Below, piece after piece: positions 6,143 through 14,122 of a DNA stretch of 16,863 nucleotides; position 1 is the stretch's first letter; every line of letters starts with the position of its first letter. Position numbers and translations under genes: made by a program. Under the pieces are notes generated by a model. It ran no database searches. It was not told the DNA's origin and was given only the letters and a program-made list of their open reading frames with translations. Source of the DNA: JAVBLW01 sp031553215 (GTDB taxonomy: Bacteria; Bacillota_I; Bacilli_A; Acholeplasmatales; Anaeroplasmataceae); contig JAVBLW010000021.1 in the NCBI GenBank assembly GCA_031553215.1, positions 1-16,863 of the forward strand. The letters are read 5' to 3'.

Positions 6143-8638
6143 ATGGCTTATAAAGGTTTAACAGACGTCGAGGTAAGGGAACGTCAAGAAAAATACGGTA
6201 TGAATGAACTGTATAAAAAGAAGAAACATTCAATATTTAAAAAATTATTAGAAGTTATAACTGAGCCAATGTTTATACTTTTAATACTTGCGGCTACAAT
6301 TTATTTTGTTTTGGGGGAAGCACGTGATGGTGCTATAATGCTTGTTTTTGTGTTTGGTATGATTAGTATTGAAACAATTCAAGAATGGAAAACAGATAAA
6401 ACTTTGAAAGCATTAAAAGAATTATCTAGTCCTAAGGTAAGAGTAATACGAAATGGAATAGAAGTAGAAATAGATAGTTTATATTTAGTTCCAGATGATA
6501 TTATGATTCTTTATGAAGGAATTAAAATACCAGCTGATGGTATTATAATGGATACATTAGGATTATGTGTAGATGAATCTAGCTTAACCGGTGAATCTGA
6601 AGGAAAATGGAAAAAAGCATTTATTAAAGAAGAAGCTGATGAATACTTTAAAGCATATTGTTGCTATGCAGGAACGATATGTATTCAAGGAAAAGCATAT
6701 GTTAAGGTGACAAATATAGGACTAAATACTGAATATGGAAAAATAGCCGATTCGGTATTAAATGAGAAAGCACAAAAGACTTTACTAGAAAAACAAACAA
6801 GTAAATTAGTTAAAATTTGTGCTATTCTTGCAGGAATACTATTTTTAGTTGTAGGTATTTTAACCTTTATAATCTCTAAAGGAACTATTAAAAATAGATT
6901 TATAGATGGGATACTATCAGGTATAACTCTTGCAATGGCAATGATCCCAGAGGAGTTTCCAGTTATATTAACTATATTTTTGTCTATGGGAGCATGGAGA
7001 CTAGCAAAGAAAAATTCATTAGTAAAAAAACTTCCAGCTGTTGAAACATTAGGAGCAGTTTCTGTTTTGTGCGTAGATAAAACCGGAACTATTACAGAAA
7101 ATAAAATGGAAGTTAGTGAAGTATCATATAAGATAAATTCTTTTCCAAATGAAGATGAAAAAAAAGAAATAGCTAAGATATCTTTAATGGCATCTATAAA
7201 GGATTCATTTGATTCGATGGAAATAGCAATTCTTAATTACGCTAGTAATTTAGATATAAATATTGAAGATAAAATTGTACATTCTTTTCCTTTTACAAAT
7301 GAAACAAAAATGATGGGAAATGTTTATCAAGTAGAAGATAAATATACTTTAGCGGTAAAAGGTGCATGTGAAACAATCATAGAATTATGTCCTTCATTAT
7401 CACCTGATGATAAAGAGAATATTAACAAATTAGTTAAAGAATATTCATTAAAAGGATTAAGAGTTTTAGCAGTAGCAAAAGAAGTTAGTAGTGAAATAAT
7501 AGATACTTTAGAAACTAGAAATATGGAATTTGTTGGTCTTATTACATTTGTTGATCCAGAGCGTAAAGGAATTAAGGAAAATATACTAAAATGCTATAAT
7601 GCCGGAATAAGGGTAGTTATGATTACTGGAGATAATGGTGATACAGCTGGAGCAATAGCTAAAAAAATAGGAATAAAAAATTACGATAAATGTATTACTG
7701 GTTCTGAGTTAAATGAAATGACTGATGAAGAACTTAAAACAAAATTAAATTATGTAAATATATTTTCACGTGTTATTCCTGAGCATAAAATGCGAATAGT
7801 TAAATGTCTACAAGAACTAGGTGAGGTAGTCGCTATGACAGGTGATGGTGTAAATGATGCACCAGCATTAAAAAAAGCTGACATAGGAATAGCTATGGGA
7901 AAACATGGAAGTGATGTTGCACGAGAAGCTGCAGATTTAGTACTATTAGATGATAATTTTAATACTATAGTTAGTACTGTAGAAGATGGTAGAAGAATAT
8001 ACGACAACATAAAAAAGGCTATAGGTTATGTATTTACCATTCATATTCCAATAGCTTTAGCAAGTTTGATTGCTCCAATGTTAAATATAACATCAGAATT
8101 CTTGTTTTTGCTTCCATTACATGTTGTTTTATTAGAATTATTAATTGACCCAACATGCTCAATAGTATTGGAAAGACAACCCGCAGAACCAGATATTATG
8201 AATAGAAGCCCACGTAAAATAACCGATTCATTAATAAAGAAGAGCCTATTATTTAAAAGCATAATACAAGGGTTGGTATTATTTATGATGTCTTTTGGTT
8301 CATACTATTATTACTATCAAATATCAGATGTTTATACAGCAAGAAGTTTTGGATTGACAATCCTTTTCTTAGGAAATTTATTTTTAGTAAATGTTAATTC
8401 ATCGGATAAAGAATTTGCTATAACATCATTTAAAAAATTATTAAAAGATAAAGTTATGTGGATTACTAATATTCTAACAATATTGTGTTTAGTTATTATT
8501 ATATATACGCCACTAAACAATATATTAAAATTAGATCCGTTAACTCCCCTTGAATTACTGGTCGCAGTAATATTTGCTGTTATATCTGTTTTTTGGATTG
8601 AAATATATAAATTATTTAAAAAGAGAATTAAGAAATAA
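6143..8638 (+). CDS. P-type (PEEFP-type) metal cation-transporting ATPase
   Basis: 831 residues from the ATG at 6143. An upstream in-frame ATG at 6098 would add 15 residues encoded by the regulatory hairpin and is unlikely; family members begin with YKGLT..EV..R...YG.NEL as here. P-type motifs are complete: TGES (149-152, actuator), PEEFP in M4 (269-273), DKTGT with phosphorylated D312, MITGDNGDTA, and GDGVND (567-572). M4 PEEFP in place of CPx, and the absence of an N-terminal metal-binding domain, point to a P2-like pump rather than a P1B copper/zinc ATPase. M1-M4 flank the actuator and about six helices follow residue 600. ELLIDPTCS in M6 may contribute metal ligands. The NiCo riboswitch in its leader implies export of Co2+, Ni2+ or Fe2+ at the plasma membrane; substrate is inferred from that. 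It is a single-gene unit ended by the terminator at 8686. Confidence 0.9.
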   Translation: MAYKGLTDVEVRERQEKYGMNELYKKKKHSIFKKLLEVITEPMFILLILAATIYFVLGEARDGAIMLVFVFGMISIETIQEWKTDKTLKALKELSSPKVRVIRNGIEVEIDSLYLVPDDIMILYEGIKIPADGIIMDTLGLCVDESSLTGESEGKWKKAFIKEEADEYFKAYCCYAGTICIQGKAYVKVTNIGLNTEYGKIADSVLNEKAQKTLLEKQTSKLVKICAILAGILFLVVGILTFIISKGTIKNRFIDGILSGITLAMAMIPEEFPVILTIFLSMGAWRLAKKNSLVKKLPAVETLGAVSVLCVDKTGTITENKMEVSEVSYKINSFPNEDEKKEIAKISLMASIKDSFDSMEIAILNYASNLDINIEDKIVHSFPFTNETKMMGNVYQVEDKYTLAVKGACETIIELCPSLSPDDKENINKLVKEYSLKGLRVLAVAKEVSSEIIDTLETRNMEFVGLITFVDPERKGIKENILKCYNAGIRVVMITGDNGDTAGAIAKKIGIKNYDKCITGSELNEMTDEELKTKLNYVNIFSRVIPEHKMRIVKCLQELGEVVAMTGDGVNDAPALKKADIGIAMGKHGSDVAREAADLVLLDDNFNTIVSTVEDGRRIYDNIKKAIGYVFTIHIPIALASLIAPMLNITSEFLFLLPLHVVLLELLIDPTCSIVLERQPAEPDIMNRSPRKITDSLIKKSLLFKSIIQGLVLFMMSFGSYYYYYQISDVYTARSFGLTILFLGNLFLVNVNSSDKEFAITSFKKLLKDKVMWITNILTILCLVIIIYTPLNNILKLDPLTPLELLVAVIFAVISVFWIEIYKLFKKRIKK

Positions 8639-8685
8639 ATTAATGGTTGAAATACTTAATTAGTTTAATAAATTATTATCATGTG

Positions 8686-8731
8686 AAAATGCTCATTATT
8701 CTACAGGAATAGTGAGCATTTTAATTTTTTT
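8686..8731. terminator. strong terminator, probably bidirectional
   Basis: A 16-bp stem with one G-T pair joins 8686-8701 and 8707-8722 (AAAATGCTCA… with …TGAGCATTTT) around the 5-nt loop TACAG, with T-runs to 8731. It lies between the convergent ATPase and cysteine hydrolase genes. Confidence 0.85.
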
Positions 8732-8738
8732 AGAAGAT

Positions 8739-9224
8739 TTATAAGTCATTCAAACAAATATTTTTACACCCTTTAATTTCATAATATTGTAGCATTTCAT
8801 CAATTTTCTTTTTATCATAACTAGTAATGCAATCTGATAGGACATTAACATTATAGTTCGCTTTGCATAAGTTATAGCAAGTTGATTTGACACAAGCAAC
8901 GGCATCTGCGCCTGCAATGTAAAAGTCAAATATTTCATTATTATTAATAAAATTTGCGAAATCCTCGCTACTTAGTGCATTTCCTATGTATTTTGTGAAA
9001 ATATTTTTTGATACTATTTTCATATCTTGAACTAATTCAGCACCATGTGTATTGGTTTTAAAAGTTCTTGTGCCAGCTGATAAATTTTCATGCCTTATAT
9101 AAATCACATGAATATTATTATTAACTGCCCAATCAATAGCTCTATTGATGTTATCAATAATATCTTTGTAATTTTTTGTTATGTCATTTTGAATATCAAT
9201 TATTACTAAAGCTTTTTTCTGCAT
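8739..9224 (-). CDS. isochorismatase-family cysteine hydrolase
   Basis: 161 residues from the ATG at 9224-9222, chosen because AAAGGAGG lies directly upstream (complement of 9232-9239); a longer open frame to 9263 would read through that site. The fold signature is clear: ALVIIDIQNDI with catalytic D10, FTKYIGNAL with K78, and ADAVACVKST with nucleophile C111, the Asp-Lys-Cys triad of the isochorismatase/nicotinamidase superfamily. At about 160 residues it is at the short end of the family, like small uncharacterised cysteine hydrolases rather than nicotinamidases; the metal-binding His motif of nicotinamidase is not evident. The substrate is unknown. The protein is cytosolic. It is transcribed divergently from the WYL regulator with a shared 103-nt intergenic region holding a dyad, so that regulator may control it. 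Confidence 0.85.
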   Translation of the reverse strand: MQKKALVIIDIQNDITKNYKDIIDNINRAIDWAVNNNIHVIYIRHENLSAGTRTFKTNTHGAELVQDMKIVSKNIFTKYIGNALSSEDFANFINNNEIFDFYIAGADAVACVKSTCYNLCKANYNVNVLSDCITSYDKKKIDEMLQYYEIKGCKNICLNDL

Positions 9225-9249
9225 AATATGGCCTCCTTTCTTTATTTCC

Positions 9250-9255
9250 ATTATA
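9250..9255 (-). promoter_or_regulatory. -10 element of the cysteine hydrolase promoter
   Basis: TATAAT on the minus strand (9255-9250), 26 nt upstream of the start codon. No good -35 is found at the expected distance. The dyad at 9263-9288 occupies that position, so expression may depend on the bound regulator. Confidence 0.45.
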
Positions 9256-9262
9256 ACATTCA

Positions 9263-9288
9263 ATTGTTGACACCATTATGTCAGCAAT
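9263..9288. promoter_or_regulatory. operator-like dyad between divergent genes
   Basis: ATTGTTGACA (9263-9272) and TGTCAGCAAT (9279-9288) are complementary apart from one position, with a 6-nt spacer. The dyad covers the -35 and most of the spacer of the rightward WYL promoter and the -35 position of the leftward one. It is the natural candidate for the regulator's own binding site. Confidence 0.6.
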
Positions 9289-9295
9289 ATATAAT
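9267..9295 (+). promoter_or_regulatory. consensus promoter of the WYL regulator gene
   Basis: TTGACA (9267-9272) and TATAAT (9290-9295) are separated by 17 nt. The perfect promoter is overlaid by the dyad at 9263-9288, which suggests autorepression. Confidence 0.8.
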
Positions 9296-9327
9296 AAGAA
9301 TAAGAAATTTTGAAAGGTGGTTATCAA

Positions 9328-10260
9328 GTGAAAGTTGACAGACTTATTAGTATTATTATGATTCTTCTTGATAAAGAACGTATAAGTGCACAAGAGTTAG
9401 CAAATATATTTGAAGTATCACCCCGTACAATATACCGCGATATAGATGCTATAGATATGGCAGGTATTCCCGTTATTTCAACATCGGGAGTAGGTGGTGG
9501 CTTTGAAATTATGCCCAATTACAAGATTGATAGAAAGGTATTTTCAACTGCCGATCTTTCCGCTATTTTGATGGGACTTTCAGGACTTTCAAATATCGTA
9601 CGAGGAGAGGAACTGATAAATGCCCTTGCAAAAGTTAAAAGCTTTATTCCTGCAGAGAAAGCAAAAGACATTGAATTAAAAACAAATCAAATGCATATAG
9701 ATTTTACTTCGTGGATGGGGAATAAAAATATACAACCATATTTTGAAATAATTAAAACTGCTTTACAGGAAAGAAAATTGCTTTCTTTTGAATATGTAAA
9801 TCACTATGGTAATAAGACTAGAAGAATAGTCGAACCGTATCAACTGGTACTAAAAAATAGTCAATGGTACTTCCAGGGATATTGTTATGAAAAAAATGAT
9901 TTTCGCTTATTCAAAATATCGCGCATGTCAAACTTGCAAATGCAAGAGGATTGTTTTATTCCACGGGATTACCCAAAACCACAACTAGATATAACTGATA
10001 TTATGGCAACTATCCAAACCAAAGTAAAAATTCGTATTCATAAATCTATTATGGATAGAGTACTTGATTATTGTGAATATGAAGATTTCTTTCCTGATGG
10101 TGAAGAGCATTACATTGTTAGTTATCCATTTATAGAGAACGAATACTACTACGATATTCTTTTAAGTTTCGGTAATAAATGCGAATGTTTAGAGCCATTA
10201 CACATTCGTACAGAGATGAAACGGAAAATACATGATATGGCTAATATATACGAAAATTAA
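9328..10260 (+). CDS. DeoR/YafY-type HTH regulator with WYL domain
   Basis: 310 residues. A GTG at 9328 is taken as the start because AAAGGTGG (9313-9320) sits 7 nt ahead; a TTG at 9310 is open but precedes that site. Residues 1-55 form a winged HTH: KVDRLISIIMILLDKERIS, then AQELANIFEVSPRTIYRDI with the recognition helix around PRTIYRDI. STSGVGGGFEI is the wing typical of this family. The middle (about 130-215) is a WYL domain: LLSFEYVNHYG, EPYQLVLKNSQWYFQGYC, RLFKISRM. A WCX-like C-terminal domain follows. WYL domains bind ligands such as nucleotides or nucleic acids in characterised members. It is probably autoregulated through the dyad in its promoter and may control the divergent cysteine hydrolase. 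A terminator follows at once. Confidence 0.9.
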   Translation: MKVDRLISIIMILLDKERISAQELANIFEVSPRTIYRDIDAIDMAGIPVISTSGVGGGFEIMPNYKIDRKVFSTADLSAILMGLSGLSNIVRGEELINALAKVKSFIPAEKAKDIELKTNQMHIDFTSWMGNKNIQPYFEIIKTALQERKLLSFEYVNHYGNKTRRIVEPYQLVLKNSQWYFQGYCYEKNDFRLFKISRMSNLQMQEDCFIPRDYPKPQLDITDIMATIQTKVKIRIHKSIMDRVLDYCEYEDFFPDGEEHYIVSYPFIENEYYYDILLSFGNKCECLEPLHIRTEMKRKIHDMANIYEN

Positions 10261-10273
10261 TAAATTATTATAG

Positions 10274-10307
10274 GGATAATCTCTACAAAAAGAGATTATC
10301 CTTTTTT
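10274..10307 (+). terminator. terminator of the WYL regulator gene
   Basis: GGATAATCTCT (10274-10284) pairs perfectly with AGAGATTATCC (10291-10301), followed by T10302-10307. The stem closely resembles the one at 1858-1892. Confidence 0.9.
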
Positions 10308-10383
10308 ATATCATGTGTAAAAAAATTAGAAAATTGTCATTAAATATAGAAAAATGCTGCATTTTGCGCAATTTATATAGTGA

Positions 10384-10389
10384 TATAAT
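10384..10389 (+). promoter_or_regulatory. candidate -10 of the CdtB/RHS operon
   Basis: TATAAT lies about 30 nt ahead of the ATG at 10418. No -35 of good quality is seen at 16-18 nt upstream; TTGCGC at 10364 is too close. The promoter may need an activator, perhaps the first gene product. Confidence 0.4.
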
Positions 10390-10417
10390 CAAATCAAAGG
10401 GGAGGGGGCGAACCATT

Positions 10418-10753
10418 ATGAATCTTTTTAAAGATTTTTACAAAGAGGTGAAAACAATTTTATTTAAATATGGCGAAGTATTAAATGATTATTCTAAATC
10501 TATATCAAATGATTCAAAATACAATTTGAAAGAAAATGAATGGTTTGACTTAATTCAAATATATTTGGATAAATTTTGTGATGATGAGGAACGTAATTTC
10601 ATCAAGTTGTTATACTTTAAAAAGAAGTCAATAACTTATGTATCACAAAATATATACATAAGTGAGAGAACATGCCAAGAATGGCGTGAAGAAATACTAA
10701 AAAACATTATTGGACTGGCCATCCAAGAAGGTTTAATAAAAATAGATATATAA
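10418..10753 (+). CDS. sigma-70 region 4-like small regulator
   Basis: 111 residues from the ATG at 10418, preceded by AAAGGGGAGGGGG (10396-10408). A longer frame from 10313 starts inside the run after a terminator with no ribosome binding site and is rejected. The first 60 residues are helical and charged. The C-terminal half, EERNFIKLLYFKKKSITYVS then ISERTCQEWREEILKNI, is an HTH like sigma region 4 and the ArpU-type phage regulators: Y..KKSI, S-x-R-T and W-x-x-E-I-L are typical. It probably binds DNA and controls the operon it opens; the next gene follows after 14 nt with its own AAGGAGGG site. It might instead be a phage-derived late-gene regulator captured by the toxin locus. Confidence 0.6.
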   Translation: MNLFKDFYKEVKTILFKYGEVLNDYSKSISNDSKYNLKENEWFDLIQIYLDKFCDDEERNFIKLLYFKKKSITYVSQNIYISERTCQEWREEILKNIIGLAIQEGLIKIDI

Positions 10754-10767
10754 GGAGGGAAATTATA

Positions 10768-11475
10768 ATGCAACCAGTAGGAAAAAAATATCATATAGTA
10801 AGCTGGAATTGTAGGGGAGGCGCAATATCCAAAATTGGACTAAATCATAAGGATTTAATAAATCAATATGCCACAAATATATTATTAATTCAAGAGTTAG
10901 GAAATCCGAAGGATTGGGAAAAGAGATTGGGATGTGGTAATGTAATAACTTATAACGTAGAAAGAGAAAAATTTACTTATAAAACTTGTTTTAGAATTGA
11001 AGATGGAAGTAAGAGTCATCGATGTAGCATGGGAATATTTGCTCAAGAAGATTGTGAAATTCATTCTGAAACATCACCATTTATAAAAAGACCATATATA
11101 TATGCAATTATAGAAAACCATGGAAATAAGTTATTGATTGCAACTTTGCATGCCACATCAGATGCGGGACATGCTATTTCTCAAGGGGAAATAAACGAAA
11201 TAATAGAAGATTTAAATGGATTCATAGATAGTCATAAACTTAATGGCTGGATATTAATGGGTGATTTTAATAATGATGCTCCAAAGTTAGCAAAGCAACT
11301 TACAGATTATGCTTTTCATTATGTAGAAGCAGCCACTCAAGATAGTGGTAAAACATTGGATTATGCTATATGCTCTCCAAAGACTCTGCCGATTTCTAAT
11401 GTGAAAATAATGGATATTTCAGATCCGACAACTAGTGATCACAGACCTGTTTCAATAGAAATTATACTTGATTAA
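10768..11475 (+). CDS. CdtB-like nuclease of the EEP superfamily (copy 1)
   Basis: 235 residues with the complete metal-dependent endonuclease/exonuclease/phosphatase active site: WNC (N14), IQELG (E43), LHATSDAGH (H128), GDFNN (D166, N168), LDYAIC (D198) and TSDHRP (D224, H225). Beyond these general motifs, details recall CdtB, the DNase of cytolethal distending toxin: a short N-x-x-G strand start, QE-x-G-x-P-x-W, the RCSMGI block, the HAT..-G motif after the catalytic His, and G-K-x-LDYAI. No signal peptide is visible, unlike secreted CdtB, so any export must use another route or the protein is intracellular. No CdtA or CdtC ricin-type lectin subunit is nearby. It is the first of two tandem paralogues. 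Other EEP roles, such as a phosphatase or DNA repair nuclease, are not excluded. Confidence 0.75.
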   Translation: MQPVGKKYHIVSWNCRGGAISKIGLNHKDLINQYATNILLIQELGNPKDWEKRLGCGNVITYNVEREKFTYKTCFRIEDGSKSHRCSMGIFAQEDCEIHSETSPFIKRPYIYAIIENHGNKLLIATLHATSDAGHAISQGEINEIIEDLNGFIDSHKLNGWILMGDFNNDAPKLAKQLTDYAFHYVEAATQDSGKTLDYAICSPKTLPISNVKIMDISDPTTSDHRPVSIEIILD

Positions 11476-11498
11476 AATATAAGGGAAAGGTAGAAAAT

Positions 11499-12224
11499 AT
11501 GCAACAGCAAAAAAACAAATATAGAATTATAACATGGAACTGTCAAGGAAGTGCAATGGCTAAATTGGAGGCATCGTATTCAAGTTTATTTAGAAAAGAT
11601 GCTTACAACATTCTGCTTATACAAGAGCTTGGACAACCTAAGCATTGGTACATTAATAAAGAAAATGATGATGAACAAATAGTGTACGGATCCTCATCAA
11701 GAGGTAGTTATGTTTTTAATTATTTACTTCACAAACCAAGAAAAGTTGAAAATGAACGTTGCTCACTTGGAATATTGAATGAAGAACCTATATCACAAAT
11801 ATATTGCTTTTATCCTGATTGGTTGAAACGCCCGTGCTTATTTACATTTATAGGCTCTGGCACTTCAATTATTCTTGTGGCTACAATGCATGCCACAGCA
11901 GATGGAGGACATAATGCCTCACAAGAAGAAATAAGAAAATTAATCTCGGTCTTAGAATCAGGAAGAATAGAACTAATGAGTGGAGGTTATATGAATTTTC
12001 ACGGCTGGATATTAATGGGGGATTTTAATAATATTCCTAAAAAATTAATAAAAAAAATTCCAGGAAACTATGAAATATTTTTACCAGATACAATGACTCA
12101 TGAAAAAGGAAAAATATTAGATTATGCTTTATATTCAAACAATGTAAGAATTAATAAGATAGAAACTGTAACTGTTAACCAAAGTGATCATTATCCAATT
12201 TCAATTGAAATTGACAGCTATTAA
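11499..12224 (+). CDS. CdtB-like nuclease of the EEP superfamily (copy 2)
   Basis: 241 residues, clearly paralogous to the preceding gene and 23 nt after it (AAGGGAAAGG upstream of the ATG). The active site is intact: TWNCQGSA (N14), IQELG (E43), MHATADGGH (H131), GDFNN (D175, N177), GKILDYALY (D208), QSDHYP (D230, H231). The match to CdtB is stronger than in copy 1: WNCQGSA corresponds to CdtB WNLQGSS, RCSLGIL to the NLAIV block, HATADGG to HALATGG, and THEKGKILDYAL to the CdtB stretch before its active-site Asp. The two copies differ most in residues 50-85 and 140-165, surface regions outside the catalytic core. No signal peptide is present. Duplication with divergence suggests two substrates or two secreted effectors. 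Confidence 0.78.
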   Translation: MQQQKNKYRIITWNCQGSAMAKLEASYSSLFRKDAYNILLIQELGQPKHWYINKENDDEQIVYGSSSRGSYVFNYLLHKPRKVENERCSLGILNEEPISQIYCFYPDWLKRPCLFTFIGSGTSIILVATMHATADGGHNASQEEIRKLISVLESGRIELMSGGYMNFHGWILMGDFNNIPKKLIKKIPGNYEIFLPDTMTHEKGKILDYALYSNNVRINKIETVTVNQSDHYPISIEIDSY

Positions 12225-12240
12225 AAAAAGGAGGCATAAA

Positions 12241-14106
12241 ATGGACTTTAAAACAAATCCAATAACTAATGAAAATCAATCATACATAGAGTTTAATAGT
12301 GATGCTGGAATATTAACTGTAAATGTTAGTAGAAAAGAAGCAAGATTAACAATTCCAGATATCGGAATGGGAGAGGCTACTTTCCAAATGGGAATAGGAC
12401 ATATTTATAGCAATATGTCCTATATAAATAATTCTTATGTAGGACAAAACTGGAAACTAAATATTGAACAATACGTAATTCCTTATCAAACAAGCTATAA
12501 TTTAGAAGAATATAAAGTAGGAAACTACATTTATATAGACGGAAGTGGATATCTACATAGATTTGAGCGATTCAATACCAACAAATACATTGATAAATCT
12601 GGTACAGGACTAATAATGAGTATAACAGAAACTGGATATCAAATAGAATCATTAGATTCTAATTATTATATATTTGATCAATCAGGAAGACTAACTAGTC
12701 ATAAAAGTGATAATATTGAAAAAAAGATAATCTATGAAAACGGACAATCAGTAAAATACTATGATACAAGACTAAATGATAGATACTTAAAATTAGAATA
12801 TAATGAAAACTTACTGAAAAGAATAGCTCTAATAAGCAAAGGAAAAGAACTAGAGGAAGTAAGATATAGTTATATAGGAAATTATTTAAATGGAATATTT
12901 CATTTTAAAAATAAAACCTTAGCAGGAATAAACTTATACAAGTATGATAATTTAGGAAATCTAATATTCGCTACCGGTACAAACGATGGAATAGCCCTAA
13001 AAATATCATATGAAGATGGAATAAAAGTTAGTAAGGGAATTTCTAAAATTACAAGTGATAAAATATTAGAACTAATAAATTTAGGAATGAGTAGTGTAGG
13101 TGAAGAATTCACTCTAGACAAAAGTTTTGTGATAGAAAAAGAAGATATAAAAACAGGTAAATATAAAAATGATAAAGAAAAAGGAATGTATCTAACTTTA
13201 GATGGGGAATATTACTTAGAAGATGAATATCTAGTAGAAGAAACACTTTCGGAAACCGAAATTGATAAAGGAATTGAAAGTTTAATATTTACAGAATTAG
13301 GTCACAAAGTTATTGAAGACATCGAAATTGGAGACAAAGTTTGGGCATATAATGAGGAAACAGGAGAGCAAGAATTAAAAGAAGTTGTAACACTATTTAG
13401 AAATAAAGCAGACACAACTTATACAGCTTATATTAACATTGAGAAAAATGGAAGTATAGAAACAGAAAAAATCACAAGCACTGATGAACATCCATATTAT
13501 ATTTTAAATGATACATTATGTATTGATAAAAAGAATAATGGTTATTGGGTAGCTGCCCAAGATTTAGTTGAAGGAATGAAAGTTTTATTATATAATTGCT
13601 TTATAGTTATAGTTGGAAAAGTTGAAAAGGAGATACATGAAACACCTGTAGATACTTTTAACTTTGAAGTGGCTGATAGTCATACTTACTATGTTGGAGC
13701 AAATTCAATTCTTGTTCATAATATGTGTACAATTGATGATTTAAGTGACGCATCATTCGCACAAACAAATTATAGAGAGGAATTTAGTAAAGAAGGAATA
13801 GAAATATATTCAAAAATGGCTCGTAGGAAGATAAATACAATTGATGAATTAGCTGGTGCAATTACTGATGGTACAATTAAATCTTCTAAAATTAATCTGG
13901 ATTATATTGTTAGAGATGGTAATAAGTTAATTCTTAATACTCGAAGTAGCCAAGCATTAATACGGGCAGGAGTATCTAGGTCGTTATGGGTAGGAATCAA
14001 TAGAACTGGAAATGCTCTTTTTGAGGAAATGCTCACTGGTCAATTAACAAGGAACAGATTAACTTCAGCCGGTTGTATGTTCCCAATATCGAGTAAAATT
14101 TATTGA
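12241..14106 (+). CDS. RHS-head / degenerate HINT / C-terminal toxin fusion
   Basis: 621 residues from the ATG at 12241, set by AAAGGAGG just upstream; the frame is open further back but overlaps CdtB copy 2. Residues 1 to about 310 are the N-terminal head of Firmicutes RHS proteins (IPDIGMGEATFQMGIGHIYS, YVGQNWKLNIEQYVIPYQ, GSGYLHRFERF, some YD-like repeats). The long RHS shell is missing. Residues 347-494 are a HINT/pre-toxin domain: GHKVIEDIEIGDKVWAYNEE, STDEHPYY with the T414-x-x-H417 block, DLVEGMKV, FEVADSHTYYVG and the terminal VHN (493-494). The usual opening Cys (C-F-x-A-G-T) is absent, replaced by GIESLIF. Residues 495-621 are the toxin tip, ending NKLILNTRSSQALIRAG, RSLWVGINRTGNALFEEML, GQLTRNRL. 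I do not recognise its activity; a ParB/sulfiredoxin-like nuclease fold is a guess. The immunity gene follows 16 nt later. Confidence 0.8.
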   Translation: MDFKTNPITNENQSYIEFNSDAGILTVNVSRKEARLTIPDIGMGEATFQMGIGHIYSNMSYINNSYVGQNWKLNIEQYVIPYQTSYNLEEYKVGNYIYIDGSGYLHRFERFNTNKYIDKSGTGLIMSITETGYQIESLDSNYYIFDQSGRLTSHKSDNIEKKIIYENGQSVKYYDTRLNDRYLKLEYNENLLKRIALISKGKELEEVRYSYIGNYLNGIFHFKNKTLAGINLYKYDNLGNLIFATGTNDGIALKISYEDGIKVSKGISKITSDKILELINLGMSSVGEEFTLDKSFVIEKEDIKTGKYKNDKEKGMYLTLDGEYYLEDEYLVEETLSETEIDKGIESLIFTELGHKVIEDIEIGDKVWAYNEETGEQELKEVVTLFRNKADTTYTAYINIEKNGSIETEKITSTDEHPYYILNDTLCIDKKNNGYWVAAQDLVEGMKVLLYNCFIVIVGKVEKEIHETPVDTFNFEVADSHTYYVGANSILVHNMCTIDDLSDASFAQTNYREEFSKEGIEIYSKMARRKINTIDELAGAITDGTIKSSKINLDYIVRDGNKLILNTRSSQALIRAGVSRSLWVGINRTGNALFEEMLTGQLTRNRLTSAGCMFPISSKIY

Positions 14107-14122
14107 AAAAGAGGATTTTAAT

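Noticed and set aside
7750..8520. Minus-strand open frames inside the ATPase gene
   Set aside because: They are antisense shadows of a highly conserved coding region.
9310..9327. TTG at 9310 as the start of the WYL regulator
   Set aside because: It precedes the ribosome binding site AAAGGTGG at 9313-9320, which correctly serves the GTG at 9328.
10313..10417. ATG at 10313 as the start of the sigma-4-like protein
   Set aside because: It lies just after the terminator T-run with no ribosome binding site; the ATG at 10418 follows a strong one.
12184..12240. Long N-terminal extension of the RHS/HINT gene overlapping CdtB copy 2
   Set aside because: AAAGGAGG lies immediately before the ATG at 12241, and the extension reads as a shadow of the CdtB copy 2 3' end.
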